From Cliona cf. orientalis (Eukaryota > Porifera > Demospongiae > Clionaida > Clionaidae), in NCBI GenBank assembly GCA_963930775.1, contig OZ005700.1, positions 2,745,476 through 2,809,475 on the forward strand: DNA of 64,000 nt. The letters are read 5' to 3'. The translations under genes and the position numbers were made by a program. This document shows positions 25,601 to 40,600 of the stretch, one piece after another (the first letter of the stretch is position 1; every line of letters starts with the position of its first letter). Under the pieces are notes generated by a model. It searched no databases, was not told the DNA's origin, and was given only the letters and a program-made list of their open reading frames with translations.

Positions 25601-28600
25601 TATGAGACTGTCTGTCATTGGGATCTGTGTCAGTGGCCTTCAAGATCTATCGTGCTATGGCTTTATTACAGTTTTCGAGTCGCAGCTACTGACAGAGACT
25701 TTCAGAGGCTCAGCTCAGACTCGCCCAAACAGGCCCTGCATGACACTAGTATAATATTTATTTATGAGGACTGCGTGGCCACAACCCAGCTATCAGCTAC
25801 ACTCATAAAATTAATGGTATTCTTTTGAATGCATTGTAACGACGCAAATGTGATCCCGACCCGTTCGCGATACGCCGATACGTACGCCGCCGCGAAACGC
25901 TGGACGATATGGATGGGAGGGGCTGGAAGGTCAGGGGATGGGTTGCGAATGGTTAGCAGGGTTAGTGTGTGAGGGGCTGGGAGGTCTGGGGATGGGTTGC
26001 GAATGGTTAGCAGGGTTAGTGTGGGAGGGGCTGGGTTGTATAGGGTTTATCTATAAAATAGTTGAAATAATGTCTGCTAGCAGCAACAATGGTTGTGGCT
26101 GAGTGCTCTAATGTATTGGACAGAATAGAGCGGGTTCGAATCTTGCCGTACACTTTGACTTTTTTTCTTTTTTTTTCCCTGTCGAATTTTTCTAAGTGTT
26201 GATAGATCACATTTGTGTTAGATCGCATTTGCGTCATAACATGCGTGACACATAATTGCACACCAAGGTCATGTGATGTGCATCATGTCAAATCTCCTCT
26301 GGTGGGGTTAGTTCTGACCAAATACAGCAGCACACCTGCAACTACACGGCCATCATGTGTAAGGTCATGCACTGAACATGAAATCCATATTGCTGTTGTC
26401 TGTGGTTAGGCTTACACACATAGGGACTGTATACGTACTCTTTCTAATACACTCTTGATTCCATTGATTCTTGGTAGATACTTGGTGTTGCAACGTACCA
26501 ATATATTAAATTTTTGTGATATTACTAAATACACCATAATATTATATGAGTGTCGCACATTTAGTCTAGTATCAGAAGAATTTAATATTATATTGGTGCG
26601 TTGCAAAACCAGGTATTCACCCCATTCTTACTTTCAACACTAGTATCATCCCAAGGCATAGGCTGCTCCTGTGTCTTCATTGTTATGCACAGAACCACCC
26701 CCCTCCAATTTTCCACGTGTAATATTGAAATCGTAGGAGTGGACAAGGCTAATTTTACATACTATGTATTATCTCATTGATTACCTCGTAAGCCCCAGTT
26801 TACATTATAGGCTTTTGAACCGCTTTGGAAGCCAGCTTAGTATGAATGTGCTTAACTGCTTTATAAGCCGCCTTCTAAATTTAATTGGTTTGTAAACCAC
26901 GTCTGGGAGGTGGTTTGAAACCGGTTCAAACCTGTCTAGGATATGCTGCTGTATAAACTGTCCAGTATAAACGCTAAGCTGCTTATATAGCTACATAAGC
27001 TGGATTACGGCCCTATGTGTAACACGATTAAAGCGCATTCCATAACGGTTTAGTCTAAGCCAGCTTACAAATGGGGCTATAGATTATGCCATATAATTAT
27101 GTAATACCTCATAACCACAGAAAAGCAAATTGCTACCAGTCTAGCTCATGGCAGGTGGAGGTCATATCCGGGTCAGCCGGCTCACTCCTTGCGTATGCAA
27201 TACAGAGCATGCGCAGTTAACCATGCCCACAAATGTTTGGGCACATGATGGATGCGAGGCCCGCTCGCGCTAGCGCTAGCTAGCTGGCTCGATCGATCGA
27301 GCGCTTTAGCGTTTACAGCAGGGGCGGATCTAGGGGGGAGTTGCTGAGGTTGCAACCCCCCAAACAATTTTGAGCAGCCCCTCCCACTTACGTACAAGGC
27401 TTACTATAGCTTGGCACAGTAGCTGCCACTGTATGGTTAGCAGCAGACAAGCTTATAATTGGCCTCAAACCAACAGGTAGTGCACAGTGGTTAGTGGTAC
27501 ACCCTGAACATGGCTTCAGCTATGAATAATCTACTGTAGACCACATGAGTCAGCTGTGGTGCTAGGCGTGGTAAAGCTCTATACTTACAGTGTTACAGTG
27601 CCTTACTAGATCACAGTCACTCCCTGGGGCGCGAGATGATGATTAAAGTGGGCGTGGTCGCAAAATATTCGCACGCTTTGCGCGCAATTATACCTATCCA
27701 AAGTTTACGGTATTTGTATTAATGCTTCCACGTTTATCATAGAGAAACTCTTAAGATTGAATATACAGTCACTGTCACTAGAGCTGACAATGATCAATAA
27801 ACCCTGATAGCTAGATGTCTACCAGAGAGATTGGCGCTAGCTAACTCTCTGTTCTTTTTTCTATGTATAGATCTGCTCTAATATACTGACACTCAAACAA
27901 GCCATTAGCTGAATTTATCTTTCTGTTAATGCCAAACAGCCATGTTATTGGTCGTTCGGATAATTAGAGCAAGTATGGTACACCAGGTCTGCCTTTGATC
28001 AGATGCTCTTGTCTGTTGTAGCGTCCTATGGAAGCTCAGATCAATCCTCTAAGTTCCAAAGTGATGATTCAGGTGAGCTCACTGCAGTTGGAATAAGTAT
28101 CGTAATCCCGAGCGTGCATGCACAGCAAGGCTTAATTAGTCTGTCATCATTAGCATGAAAATCGCCTTAACTTAAGATCTAAGTATCTGAGCAACTCAAA
28201 GATTGAAATCATTAAAGAAGTTGCTTCAAATAGTTTGGTAAGGCCCAGGGAGCATCATAAACACTGCTTTTTTATTGGCTACATGCACCTACATGTATAA
28301 ACCGCATCCACTGCTGGCCTGCTCATGTGCACAACCTAGCATCTAATCTAGCATAATATGTAGGTAAAGGTTATCAACAGGCTCAGACATTCTCTTGTAG
28401 CACTCATCTCCATGCAAGTGGATGCAGATGCAGTGTTTTCTCTATATAATTTTTCACCAATTTTGATCACTCTACTTAATATAAAATGTAGGTCTCAGGA
28501 TGATGCTATGTGACATTAATGACATCATGCATTTGATTCTTTCTCAGCTCTTGCACTTGATGTTTCCACACATAATTTATTTTACTAATCTTATCCAAAT

Positions 28601-31600
28601 TCCCGCTGCAGAGGATAAAGGACCCAGAGATGTCGCAGACATGGTTTCCGGTTTGAAGCTGGAGCAAGTTCAACCACACTTTTCTGCTCATGCAACCTCA
28701 ATATTATGTAGGTAAAGGTCATCAACAGGTGCATGCTAGCAGATACTACAATGCATATCAGATAGATGTACTGCTGGATGCAGATACATATGTGCTCTAC
28801 AGACGAGTTGTGATGTTTAGTACCACACTACAACTAAATGATTTGAAGGCAAGCTTTTCAACGATTTCAACCGATTTGTTATGCTTACCAGTCACTCAGA
28901 TGACTAGATCTAGAGATCTGTCCACAATATGATAGACAGATAACAGACAAACTGATTGCTTTTAAATTACACACATATAGGGTAATAATTATGCCTTTCT
29001 ACCCAAAACTAGTTCCTAGCCTTTAAGTGACTATTTGGATCAGGCCTGAAATGCAAGAAAGATACAATGATGTTTGGTCAACCAATCAGATTTAAGTATT
29101 GAGCGGGTTTTTTTTAATATTTGGCGCCAAAATGACCTATGTATACCCTTCTAGTATTACTCTACCCTGTATGCATGGTAAAGTAATTGGTTCTGTCTGT
29201 CTATCAGCACATAAATTCACCAAATCTAGGGATCTAAGCACCTGAGTGACTCGAAACCATAACATATCAACACTTGATCTTATTATGTTTGACACGGCAT
29301 TTGAGCATAAGATGATAGGGTAAATGAAAACCTGCCTCTCTGGCTACAGAACTGATAATAATGCATGCAACTAAGATCAAACATAGCATACTTTGGCAGA
29401 AAATTTATTCAAAAACAGATTGACTGGACTGATGGGGCTGGCAGTTTCTCTCAAAAACTAGAGCTCTATAGAGCACATACCCCTCGCGCACATTGTGCAA
29501 TCTATAGAGTTTCTTTTGTGTACATGGCTAGCTATATAATTTTGTGAGCTTCGGAAAATTAGTGGAAATGCTGCTTAATGTGTACGTAGCTACCAGAGAT
29601 CCCAATGACAAAAAGCACTCTCTCTGCACCAGATCTATCTGTATAGCTGTGTTACATTATGATTTGCAATTGAGGGCTGCAGATTTCAGGTCCGTCAGTA
29701 GATTTCACGAGTATGCATTATTGATTTTGACGATCTTTATCAGTCATGTTCTTCGCTACTTAGTTGTGCGCATGAGCAATGGACATGCATTATGCATTGA
29801 TGAATTGAGTAGGCACTGTCGATAGGCGTGGCTACGTTAGCCAACAAAAAGGCACTATTTGTGACGCCCGTGGACCGTGTCCATCGATTTGACGCACACT
29901 GAAGACAGTTTTTCGCCAGAGTCGATTGATTCGTTGTGCTTACGAGTCGCTTAGATGCCTACATCTCGAGATATGGCGACTTTTGTGCTCACGACAACGG
30001 CGACACGACCAATTATTACGAATGCGTGCGTGCGGGGTAATGATTGAAGTGCGTGTGGTTTTACCAAAAGTGGGTGTGGCTTCTAGAATTTCATATGCAT
30101 ATTACATGCCACAGTATACAGAACCCTCTTTAAGAAATCCTGAGTCCGCCACTGATGAAGCTTGATAGATTTGTTGTATTCATGAGTCATCCAGATATCT
30201 ATTTTATGTAGATAACTGACAAAACTGATTGCATTGCTGCACATGCATGTATGCAATGCTGCACATGCATGTATGCAATACAGTTAATCTTAGCTGGAGT
30301 CTTAAGAAATATTGTAGGCAAGTTTGCTTTCATATCTGAGTTGGAATGCAGGGTTCGAAAGTCCCTTTTTCCACCTACATCCATAGGGCCTATACATTTC
30401 CAATCACACGCCATGTTTATGTTCAACCATTTGCCACCTTAATGTTAAGAAGCAAAGAAGGCAGTACGTGGTGATCATTTCCACTAGTTTCGAACAAAAC
30501 AAAGTGTTTTCAACGAAATTCACACAATGCATACCTTGAAAATGCCATAAGAGCCCTTATTTTCAATGTACCAGTGCTGCCAAAAAACTTGTATTTTGAC
30601 CCTCGTCGCATGCGCGAGGGGTATGGTAATTGTTCTGTGTGTGTTTATGTGTGTGTGTGTGTTACCATGCCAGCTGCTACATACCTGGTTTATATGATGC
30701 AAATAAGGTACCATCAGGCTTTTTACGGCATTTTCAAGGTATGTATTGTGTGGATTTGTTGAAAATGCTTCGTTCAAAAGTTCTGGCAACATTTGCTGAC
30801 CACCATGGCCTTCTTCGCTTCTTGATGAGTTGTTGAAGAGACAGCGATGGCTTCATTTCAAGATTAGTAGTGTGTAGCTCTAGTGATAGTTCTTAGAACT
30901 TGACTGACTCTTCACTGATCTCAGTAGGCTATCAACTACACTTCTTGGCTTTACTATGTTCCCAGACCCCGCCCCAAAAAGAAAGGGAAAGGGTCTGGGG
31001 ACTGGTGAGCGTTTGCTGGGTTTGGCCGGCTTTGCACCGACACCACCAGCGCTCAAATAAACCTCGAATCCGATTGGTTAGTAGGCTCTGCTGTTACATT
31101 CCTGCAGGCAGTGAGTCATATGACTATGCCAAAGCTGTGATCTGATTGGTTTACCTGAAAACAAAACTGCTGATGATGCACAACCAAGAAAACGCTCGCC
31201 AGTCCCCAGACCCTTTCCCCTTCTTTTGGGGACGAGACTACTAGATATGCTGATCTGGCATGCACGTGGTACTATTATTACGTAATTACGTGCAATACAT
31301 ATTAGTGCATTCTTGTGATTACTCTCTACAACTAGAGCTCATAGAGCACCATACCCCGCGTGCCATGGCAATATCACCCATGGCCATGCCTCTTCTTAGA
31401 GGACTCTATTCTTTGTAGTTTAATCTCTTGCTACTGACAAACTTTTTCGTTCCCTTCTGAGATCCATGCATGATCATAAATGACATTAATCTTTGTGCTA
31501 GAAGCATGCTGTAGAGAAGCTTGAGCATGCGCAGTAGACTCTAGAAGCTCAAGCATGTGCAATTGACTTCATAAGCTACTAGGTGGGTGTGTCAGATGTA

Positions 31601-34600
31601 GGCGTGTCCGACATACTTGCACGATTTGTAGCTTCCCTGAGTACTGCCTAGGGTTGAGAACCAGACAAAGGTGTTTTTTCGCTGTCTTACACCATTTATC
31701 CCATTTATTGACCATATCTTCGCTTAGATGTTGATATTTGCTGATTTTTATGCTGACAGACAGCAGACAATAGACGATGACGACAGACGACAGACAAACC
31801 GATTGCTTTACCCCCTTGCTGTGCATGCGTGCACGCGGGGTAACTATAGTAAACTGAACTATACAATAGCAGTATTGCTTGTTTGCAACATGCACACTAG
31901 CTATAGCTAATGCCCTAAGGGTTTTGCACTATAGTGCTTCATTAGAGTTTTTGAGCTTGAAAATTGGCTAGTTAGCATATACATAATTATTAGGATTATT
32001 CTACTGCTTATTCCATAAGGCCAATACATTTGCCATGGTATTCATGTCATCACTTGAACAGCGCACTGTTGGATGTTATGTATATATTTCCTATACTACT
32101 AAGTGCTATTGAATGAGAGATGCATTGTTGTTTATATGCTGTATATTGAGTGAAGTGGGCGCTCCCGATTCATAATATACTAGTGTGATGTATTTCATTG
32201 TGGGGGCGAGCGTTCATGAGTTTGTGTGTGCATGACACACGTAGCTCTGCCGGGCACACATTCTGCAAGAGATGTCGACATCAGCACGCGCGCGTCTCGG
32301 ATTCTATGGTTCTGGCCGTCCTTTTATTCAACTACTTAGCAATGGACTTGTAAATATGAGTTTGTTAGAGTGCCACAATCTGGAACGTACTGACCGTAAG
32401 CTTACTGCGAGTCTGATCCTTTCGTTTGTCGCTTCCATCCCGAGCTTGAGCTCTCTTTTACCGCGCTCAATCTCTGTTGCTCTCTTCTCTGTCTATTTCG
32501 TTCTCTAGCTAATGTTGGATCCGACATCCTCATTCTTAGACCTTTCTTTCCGATTCTCTCGATCTCCTTTGACTCTGGTCATTTGATTTGAGTATGCGCA
32601 AATAATTGGCAAAGAGGCGTGGCCCAATAGAGAGCACGTGTTATTTTCGCGCGCATGCTCAGTCAGCCAAAGTGGACACACGGACAGACAAACTTCCGCC
32701 GAACAATCAAATGTGGGGCTCGCTCACGCTCGCCCCCAAATATATCCAAACAAGCACCTGGGTGTTTATACACCTGGTAGTGGATACTTGCCCAGGAACT
32801 AGAGTACAATGATACAAGATTGGATCCTGAACAAGTTATATTGTATCATCATACATTCACACCCATGTATGTACACTCTATTCAGGGGTGGATCTAGGAA
32901 TCTATTAATAATTATGGTGGGGTTGTAAGAAAAAGATTTGTAACCACGCCCATTTTTAACCACAACTACCCCCAAACATCGATCTGTCTTATCTGCTGCT
33001 AACCATACAGAAACCCTGCAGTGGCAGCTACATGACATTGTACTATGCCAAGCTATAGTAGGCCTTGTATGTAGAGGGGTAGGGTTGCTCAGAAGTATTA
33101 TTGGGGGGGGGGGGGGGGGGGGGAGGGGGGGAGGTTGCAATCCAGGGGTGTACCTTAGTTATTCTTGTTGCCTGGAAACCCCGCTTGGCAGTCAAATTCA
33201 GAGCATGATCTTAGGATCTTAGTATGATTTAACTGCTAGGAAACCCCCTTAGTTTCCAGATTTCAATCTGCAGGTACTAAAATCTCTTAAAACTTAGCCT
33301 AGATCTCCTCCTCTGGTGCTTTTTTGTGATAATCTTGCAAACTGTTGCTAAAACAGTGATCGTTAATTAGAGGGTATGGCCCAAAAGTGGACGTAGTTGC
33401 TAATTTTTTTTGCCTATGCTTCACGTGCAACTGCTTAGACACCCCCTGCATAAAATCCCTGGGTACGCCCCTCCAATCCCCCTCCACCCCTGCTAATCCA
33501 TTATGATTTTGAGCATACCGTAGACCAAATTGCTGTATGTAGCTAACGTGTAGGTAGCTTACTCAGACTACAATGTATGTGTAACCTAAATTACTGGTAT
33601 ACTATCTAAGTGAAATTATTCCCATTATTAATTGCATCAATACTGTAAACTTTTAGACTAAAGAGATCCCGCCAAAAAGAAGGGGAAAGGGTCTGGGCAC
33701 TGGCGAGCGTTTTCTTGGTTGTGCATCATCAGCAGTTTCAATTGTTTTCAGGTAAGCCAATCAGATCACAGCTTTGGCACGGTCATATGACTCATTGCCT
33801 GCAGGAATATAACAGTAGAGCCTACTAACCAATCCGATTCGAGGTTTATTTGAGCGCTAGCGGTGTCGGTGCGCGCACCCAAAGCCGGCCGAACCCAGAA
33901 AACGCTCGCCAGTCCCCAGACCCTTTCCCCTTCTTTTGGGGGCGGGGTATGGGAACGAGACTATAAAGCTTTATGCAAATGATATGATTCAAGCGCCCAT
34001 TGCATATGTTTGTATTGCATAATTTTTTATTGCACCATACTATATTGCAGTTTTAAATAGACATTTTCGAGACTCCTATTTTGACTGATTCACATAATTT
34101 CATTATGCACATAAAATATTACTTTACGGTATTCATGTGATGTCATATTCAGCAATGGATCCTCCCAGTTCTGTTCAGCTGATGAATAGACAAGGTCAAT
34201 TCAGGTGGGTACCCATTGACTCCTGTAGCTACTCCCGTTTGTTATGCCATCACAACCAACTGCAGTACTCCGCGTAGTGCTATGACTACAAAACAAGCCA
34301 CTACCAGCTACACAATTTCAGAGCCAACAAAAGATGTGATTGTTAGTGATTTCAGTGTTAAGAATGTGGTCTATGAAAATCTAAATTTGCTAGTCACACC
34401 TCAAGGTACGTGCATGTATATATGTTGTAGAGTATGAGGGGATAGAGATAAAACAAGTATGTTTGATGTCATAACCTGGATGAAAAGGAACACATGCGTG
34501 TACGTGTGTGGTTTATTGTTGCAAATATACATCGGCTACTAAGCAATAATGACCCAGAGTACCGCCCACTATATGCTTGCTTCAACATCAAAACACCGTT

Positions 34601-37600
34601 GTCATTAATCATTTTTGAACTGCTTGCACTCACGTGTTGAGCATGACTAGATATTGAACGGTCAATGTTTCACGTATATCCACATTGTACCAAGGGCTTA
34701 TAGGGTCTATATACGCCCTTGGTAACTCACGCTAATCATGTATTTGTGCAGTCCTTTTCATCCAGGAATCATGGGATAACGTGGCCAAGAGTGTATTATA
34801 GGAAGAGTATGTAACCACATGGGTGAGCAAGCTCTAAGCTATGTAGTGGTTGCATCATGTGTGCCACCTAACCATTGCTATACATATTTAGTTTACACAG
34901 TGATCATACATGTACATGTGGATACCCTACAGTATTATTCATAGGTTTGTGGCCACACATAATCATGTACTTGTACAGCATTAATTACCCTGTGTGCGCG
35001 CATGCACAGCAGGGGGTAAAGCAATCGGTTTGTCTGTCGTCTGTCAGCATAAAAATCGGCAAATCTCAACATTTAGGCCAAAGTAGGCTCAATAAATGGG
35101 ATAAAATGGTGTAAGATAGCAAAAAAAACGCTTTCTGTCTCGTTCTTAACCCTAGGCAATACCCAGGGAAGCTACAAATCGTGCAAGTATGTCGGACACG
35201 CCTACATAGGACACGCCCACCTAGTACTAGCGTGTCCAAAGAATTTCGAAAAGTTCTGAAAAGTGGTACAAGGATGCTACAGGCATGAAGAGCAACCTTA
35301 GAGCAGCCGAACAATATGCATATTGCTGGGGATTTACTCTGTTTTCTTGGTTCTACAACCTTTTGAAGTTACTCACTACTGTCTCTCTTTTTGCTCCTTG
35401 CACAGTACTACAGACATGGCACCATACAAACTATGGGCCACCAAGGGTCCCCAGATAATCTACAATATCTCAGCTCTGGTTAGGAGTCAAGTCACGAAAC
35501 AAATTGCACCAGATAGCGCACAGAATGAGCTATCATTTGACCTCTTAACCATGTAAATTGGTTGCACAGACACGCCGCTAGCTTCATTTTTGTTTGTATT
35601 AAGTTTATATGGAGAAAGTGGTTTGGATGGGTATGCCATATTGCCTTGCAATGTTTTTATTTTAATTACGATTATGTTACAAATACTGTTGGATAGCACT
35701 TGCAAATACCGGTAGCATGATAGTGGGACTTCAATACTGCTTTAGGTTACTGCTTAACCTGGGGCCTCTGTATATTAACTATCTTTAGAGCCCAGCAGAG
35801 TGAGTTTCTTTCCACAATACCAAACTATAACTATTTCTATAATGAAATTACCTAAAAAGTATATTCCACAAAAATGTAGGCCATCAATGACCTGCAATGA
35901 TGCATATTATTGAAATCAGCACTAGAAAAAACCTATATGTCACAGTAAGGACCACTAAAAGTTTTGGAGGTAACAAGTACTCACAAACCTAGGCAGAAAC
36001 AGCAGAAATAAGTGCCAGAAAAATTATGTCTTGATGTTGCTTACCATCAAATCCAGAAAGTACAGCAAAAGAGCTGCCGATTGACGTGCGAAGCATGGAA
36101 AACGGTCGAGAATTGGCTTGTGGATATGAAAATATGTAATGTCACTTTATGGTGCCGCGTTTAGATAGAGTATAACGCGTAAAAACAAGCGACGCATTTT
36201 TGCGGGTTAAAATTATCCTTTGGACTCGCTACTAGTACCTTATGAAGTCTATGGCGCATGCTTGAGCTTCTCTACTATAGGAGTCTCTACTGCACATGCT
36301 CAAGGTTCTCTACTGCAGCATGCTTCTAGCAATGTCCTTTGTGATCATGGATCTCAGAAAGAACAAAAAAGTTCGTGAGTAGCAAGAGAATAAACTTCAA
36401 AGAATACAGGTCTCTAAGAGTCTATGCGCACGGCCATGGGCAATATTGCCATGGTACGCGGGGTATGTGCTCTATGAGCTCTAGTTTTGTCTGGTATCTA
36501 CTATGTGCTGTAATGGCACCATCTCAGTGCAATACTGACATAAACAGAAGTTGCATACTCTTCCTAATCCTAATCCACTCTTGATACGTCCCAAAACATT
36601 GACCACGCCCCACACTAACACAGTCTTTAAGATACAAAGAAGGCTGTTTTAGGCCTTGCAGCTAATTAGGGGGGTGCTCGAGCTCCCTGAGCCCCCCCTG
36701 CTGGACATGCCCCTGCTACATGACTAATATTATGCTTACATGCTCAGAGAAAATCATCTCCCTAACTACTTGTTAAAATTAGAAAATGGCCTTCATTTTT
36801 CATTGTAATTGTTTCAGGTAATCCAATGGCTTCTAAGATTCCATTCATCATACCACCACAATTACTTGAATTTAATTCGACTGGTGCTGATTTTGTTGGC
36901 TTTGATGAGATCAGAATCCAAATTCCCCCTCATGCAATCCCAGAAGGAAGCACCAGACAGCTCAAAATTGGTGTTTGCCTGTATGGCCCATTCTTATTTG
37001 AAGAGAATTATAGACCAATCTCTCCAATCTTGTGGCTTTGTTTACAAGGAGGGAATACCCATCTTGATAAGCCTGTGAATGTGACCCTCCCACACATCCT
37101 CCCTGACTTATCCAAAGAAGAGCGGGCTTACTTCAGAGTCAGATTTGCAAAAGCAAACCATGACTGTGTCACTGATGCGAGTGGAGAATGGGTGTACAAG
37201 TTCCAGCCATCTTTGGATAAGCCTTTCTACTTCAGTGGTGGAGGCAAAGGTTATGGAACTCTCCAAACAGATCACTTCTGCTTTATGTGTCTGGTAGCTG
37301 AAAATAAGATAACTGATGGTGAGGCTAAACGTGTGGGGTACTGCCTTACTAGCGTGCAAGGTCCTTCTCGACTCCATGTTTATGCAAGCTATTTCCTGGA
37401 GACTTGTATTGCTGTAAGTGTACTATAAGGGTTAATTAAGTGTAAACTGAGTACCATATACACAGAAATTTCGCCAACTTCACCACCACCTGCTCTCATT
37501 GGCGAAAATAATTATTTGTTATGCTAAGTTTTGTTAGGATTGCATAGATGATATGGTGACCTTTCGGGAATCAAGTTTGGCGGATTGGCCTCAACCAGTG

Positions 37601-40600
37601 AGAATAAAAAAATTTGGCAGATTTTAATTCGGCGGATGGCTGGCTGATCTGCCAAACTGCCAAATTTTCTGGTTATATGGTATACGTTATTATAATAAGT
37701 ATTTGTCTCATTTCACCTAAAAATGTCACTGGCCTTGAAATGGCTTATTAGGAAACTTCGTACTATGATTAGCTGAAAGCAGGAGCAGTCAACTTGGGGG
37801 CCTGCCCGCCTCTGAGTCTCGTAATAATAGTTATTATGTAAGTTATATCATGGGTACAAGGGATCTATGTAATATATTGCACCGAAACTTGAGGGCGCTT
37901 CACTATAATATGCCGTAGATCCCGACATATTATCATTATAGTATAGGTGCATATCGATAACCCTTGGAAATCTAGCTACTCTAGATTATATGTTTATCTG
38001 GGCCTTCAAATAAAATCTTTCTGCAATGAATATTTCAAGGAGCACAGCAGCTATGTACAGGTTGTGTATTGAGGTGCAGGTCTCTACTTTGGCCCTCGCA
38101 GTTGTTTAAATAACATAGAGACCAAACTGAGATTATAATAATATAACAGACTTGTACCATGGACTATGTGGCCCTGACAATGCGTCGTCTGGTAGGAATG
38201 ACAGCGCTGGCTGTAAAAGTCAACCCAGCAATACAGCAAAATCTTTTGAACTGTCATGACTGTGAAAGCTGTGTAGTATTTAATTACGCTTGCTATCAGC
38301 TCATGGCCATGCTTCAAGAAGGCTAAGATGCTTCGAACTTCCACAACAATAGCTTTCTTGTACTCAGCATCCAGTTACTCCATCCACTTATGGCCATTAC
38401 TTCACCATGGTACATACGTGTAGTGCTATAGACTTACATATTGATGTACATGGGTCTGGGGTAGGCTCTGATATTGTGGTATAATGTTCTTTGATAAGGT
38501 GGTTAAATATGACGTTGGTTATGTGCTGGTATAGGGTCTGTGAAGGAGCTGCACCACTACTTTTAAAAAAGGAGGTCCAGTTATCGGCAAACTCTTTAGT
38601 GGGTCTCAGTGTATAATAGCGCTCCCAAAATTTCTCTTTTTGGGTAGAAATCTTTTTACACTCTGTGAAGCACCCCTCCAAAGTAGCCATGGACTAGTTG
38701 CCCAGCAAATGCTTCCACACTATCTTCATTTTTAGTGCACCAAGTCAGCACACACTCTGCACCCTTTCTTGTTGTAACAGCTGGCTCATCCTTCAGAACT
38801 GACTGTGATAAGGACACCTATGAGTGATAATAAATCTTAACTGGTATTGATAACACTATGTCAACACACTTACCGTGAGCTTCCCTGGACATCCTAAAAG
38901 TGTGTTGACCACAAAACAACTGCTAGCCACGCTGTAGCAAACTGCTATAATATTATAAGTGAGCACGTACTTGAGTGCTTATCTGCAATTCGCCTGGTAA
39001 AGTGCAGCTGCATATGCGCATGCAATACTACTTGGGCATATATGGGACACGGATTGCCCGCGCATATATATTGCTCATGTGAGCAGTTTCTACGTAAGTC
39101 TATAATATTTATGATCAGACCTTGTTTATAAATACAAGGTTTAATGATTTATCAACCTCATAATTATGGAGAACTTTCATTGGTCAGAATTTAATTACAA
39201 CCATGGTACAAAATATTAATTATCATATACTGTGACCTTAATATCATTCATACATGACATTGTATACGTATGTATAGGCATTAGAGAAACAAATGGATAA
39301 GGATGATAGAAAACTCACTTCGGGGCGTTTTACTTTACGCCAGGGTTGTGATCACATAATAGTTTCTTGCAATCCTAGGGAAGCTGTTAACATGATCCCT
39401 AGCAATGGAAAGGTGTGTACAATTAACACAGAAATTACATCAACATGCACTATGATATGTTTTTGAATCATATTATATAGATTCGTGTAACAAATATTGA
39501 TTTCTGGGGCAGTGGAAAGAGTTATGAGGAAATGAAGCTTGAACATGACCAAAAGATGTATCCACCTAAAGTAGTAATTAGTACAACAGATTTGAGCTCC
39601 ATGCAGAAGATTACAGTGATGTTTTCCAATCTGAAAGAAGGAGATGATCTTGATATAGATGTTACTCTTTGTCAAGGTGCATATAGTTATGTTATTACCG
39701 CATAATAATAATATTATTATACAGTCGAGCCTCTGATAACGGACCCTCCGAGAAGCGGACAACCTCTCTACAGCGGACAAGTGTCGTGTTACCGATTGAA
39801 TTTAGCATAGTTATATAGTACATTAGCAACCTCCGAGAAGCGGACGCTTCTCGATTCCGGACAGCGGACAAGATCCAAGCTTCCAACGTGACTTTTCAAT
39901 GCAAAACTGCCTCTAAATAGCGGACATCCGGAAACCACACCCTTAAAATTAACGATGCCATGCCCACCTTTGTCGCAATCTAGACGGTCAAGTGCATGCA
40001 CGATAATAATTATTAGCCTTGAAACAATTTGGAGTATATAGCCAGTACTTCAGAAACAAAAAAATTCAGCCTGTGTTATGTTGATACTGAAAACAGAACA
40101 TACCAACCACTTGATTATCATCTCTATACTGCTCTTATTATGCATTTCAGTGCACTATATAGAAATACAATCAAAATGGGTTGAAAGTTCATGAACCTCC
40201 GAGATAGGGACAACCTCCGAGCAAAGGACAAGAGGCCCATTCCCAAAGTGTCCTTTGTTCGGAGGCTCGACTGTATGTTCTAATATGTATGTATAGGCAC
40301 CACCCTAATTTAGGCCCCCTTTAAGACCTGCACAATTATTACCCCGCGCGCATGCGCAAGGGGGTAAAGTAATCGGTCGTGTCGTCGTCATTGTTATTGT
40401 CATTGTTGTTGTCGTTGTTAGCACAAAAATTACCATATCTCGAGGTCTAGGCACCTGAGCGACTAATAAGTACAATGAATCAGTCGCATTTGGCAAAAAA
40501 CGAACTTCAGTGTGCCTCGAATCGAGGGATATGGTCCACAAGCGTCACAAATAGTGCCTTTTTGTTAGCCTTCGTAACCACGCCTATCGACAGTGCCCAC

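Noticed and set aside
30900..31145. 81-codon frame
   Set aside because: It falls within a palindromic repeat that has a second copy at 33667-33955.
34153..34194. Extra exon of the DED-protease gene (AMDPPSSVQLMNRQ)
   Set aside because: It has a good acceptor, but the intron to the next exon (34229) would be only about 34 bp, too short to splice. It may be an alternative start of that exon or a chance match.
39352..39780. 142-codon minus-strand frame
   Set aside because: It is antisense to the UPA-region exons and runs into the pogo-like MITE; no family resemblance.
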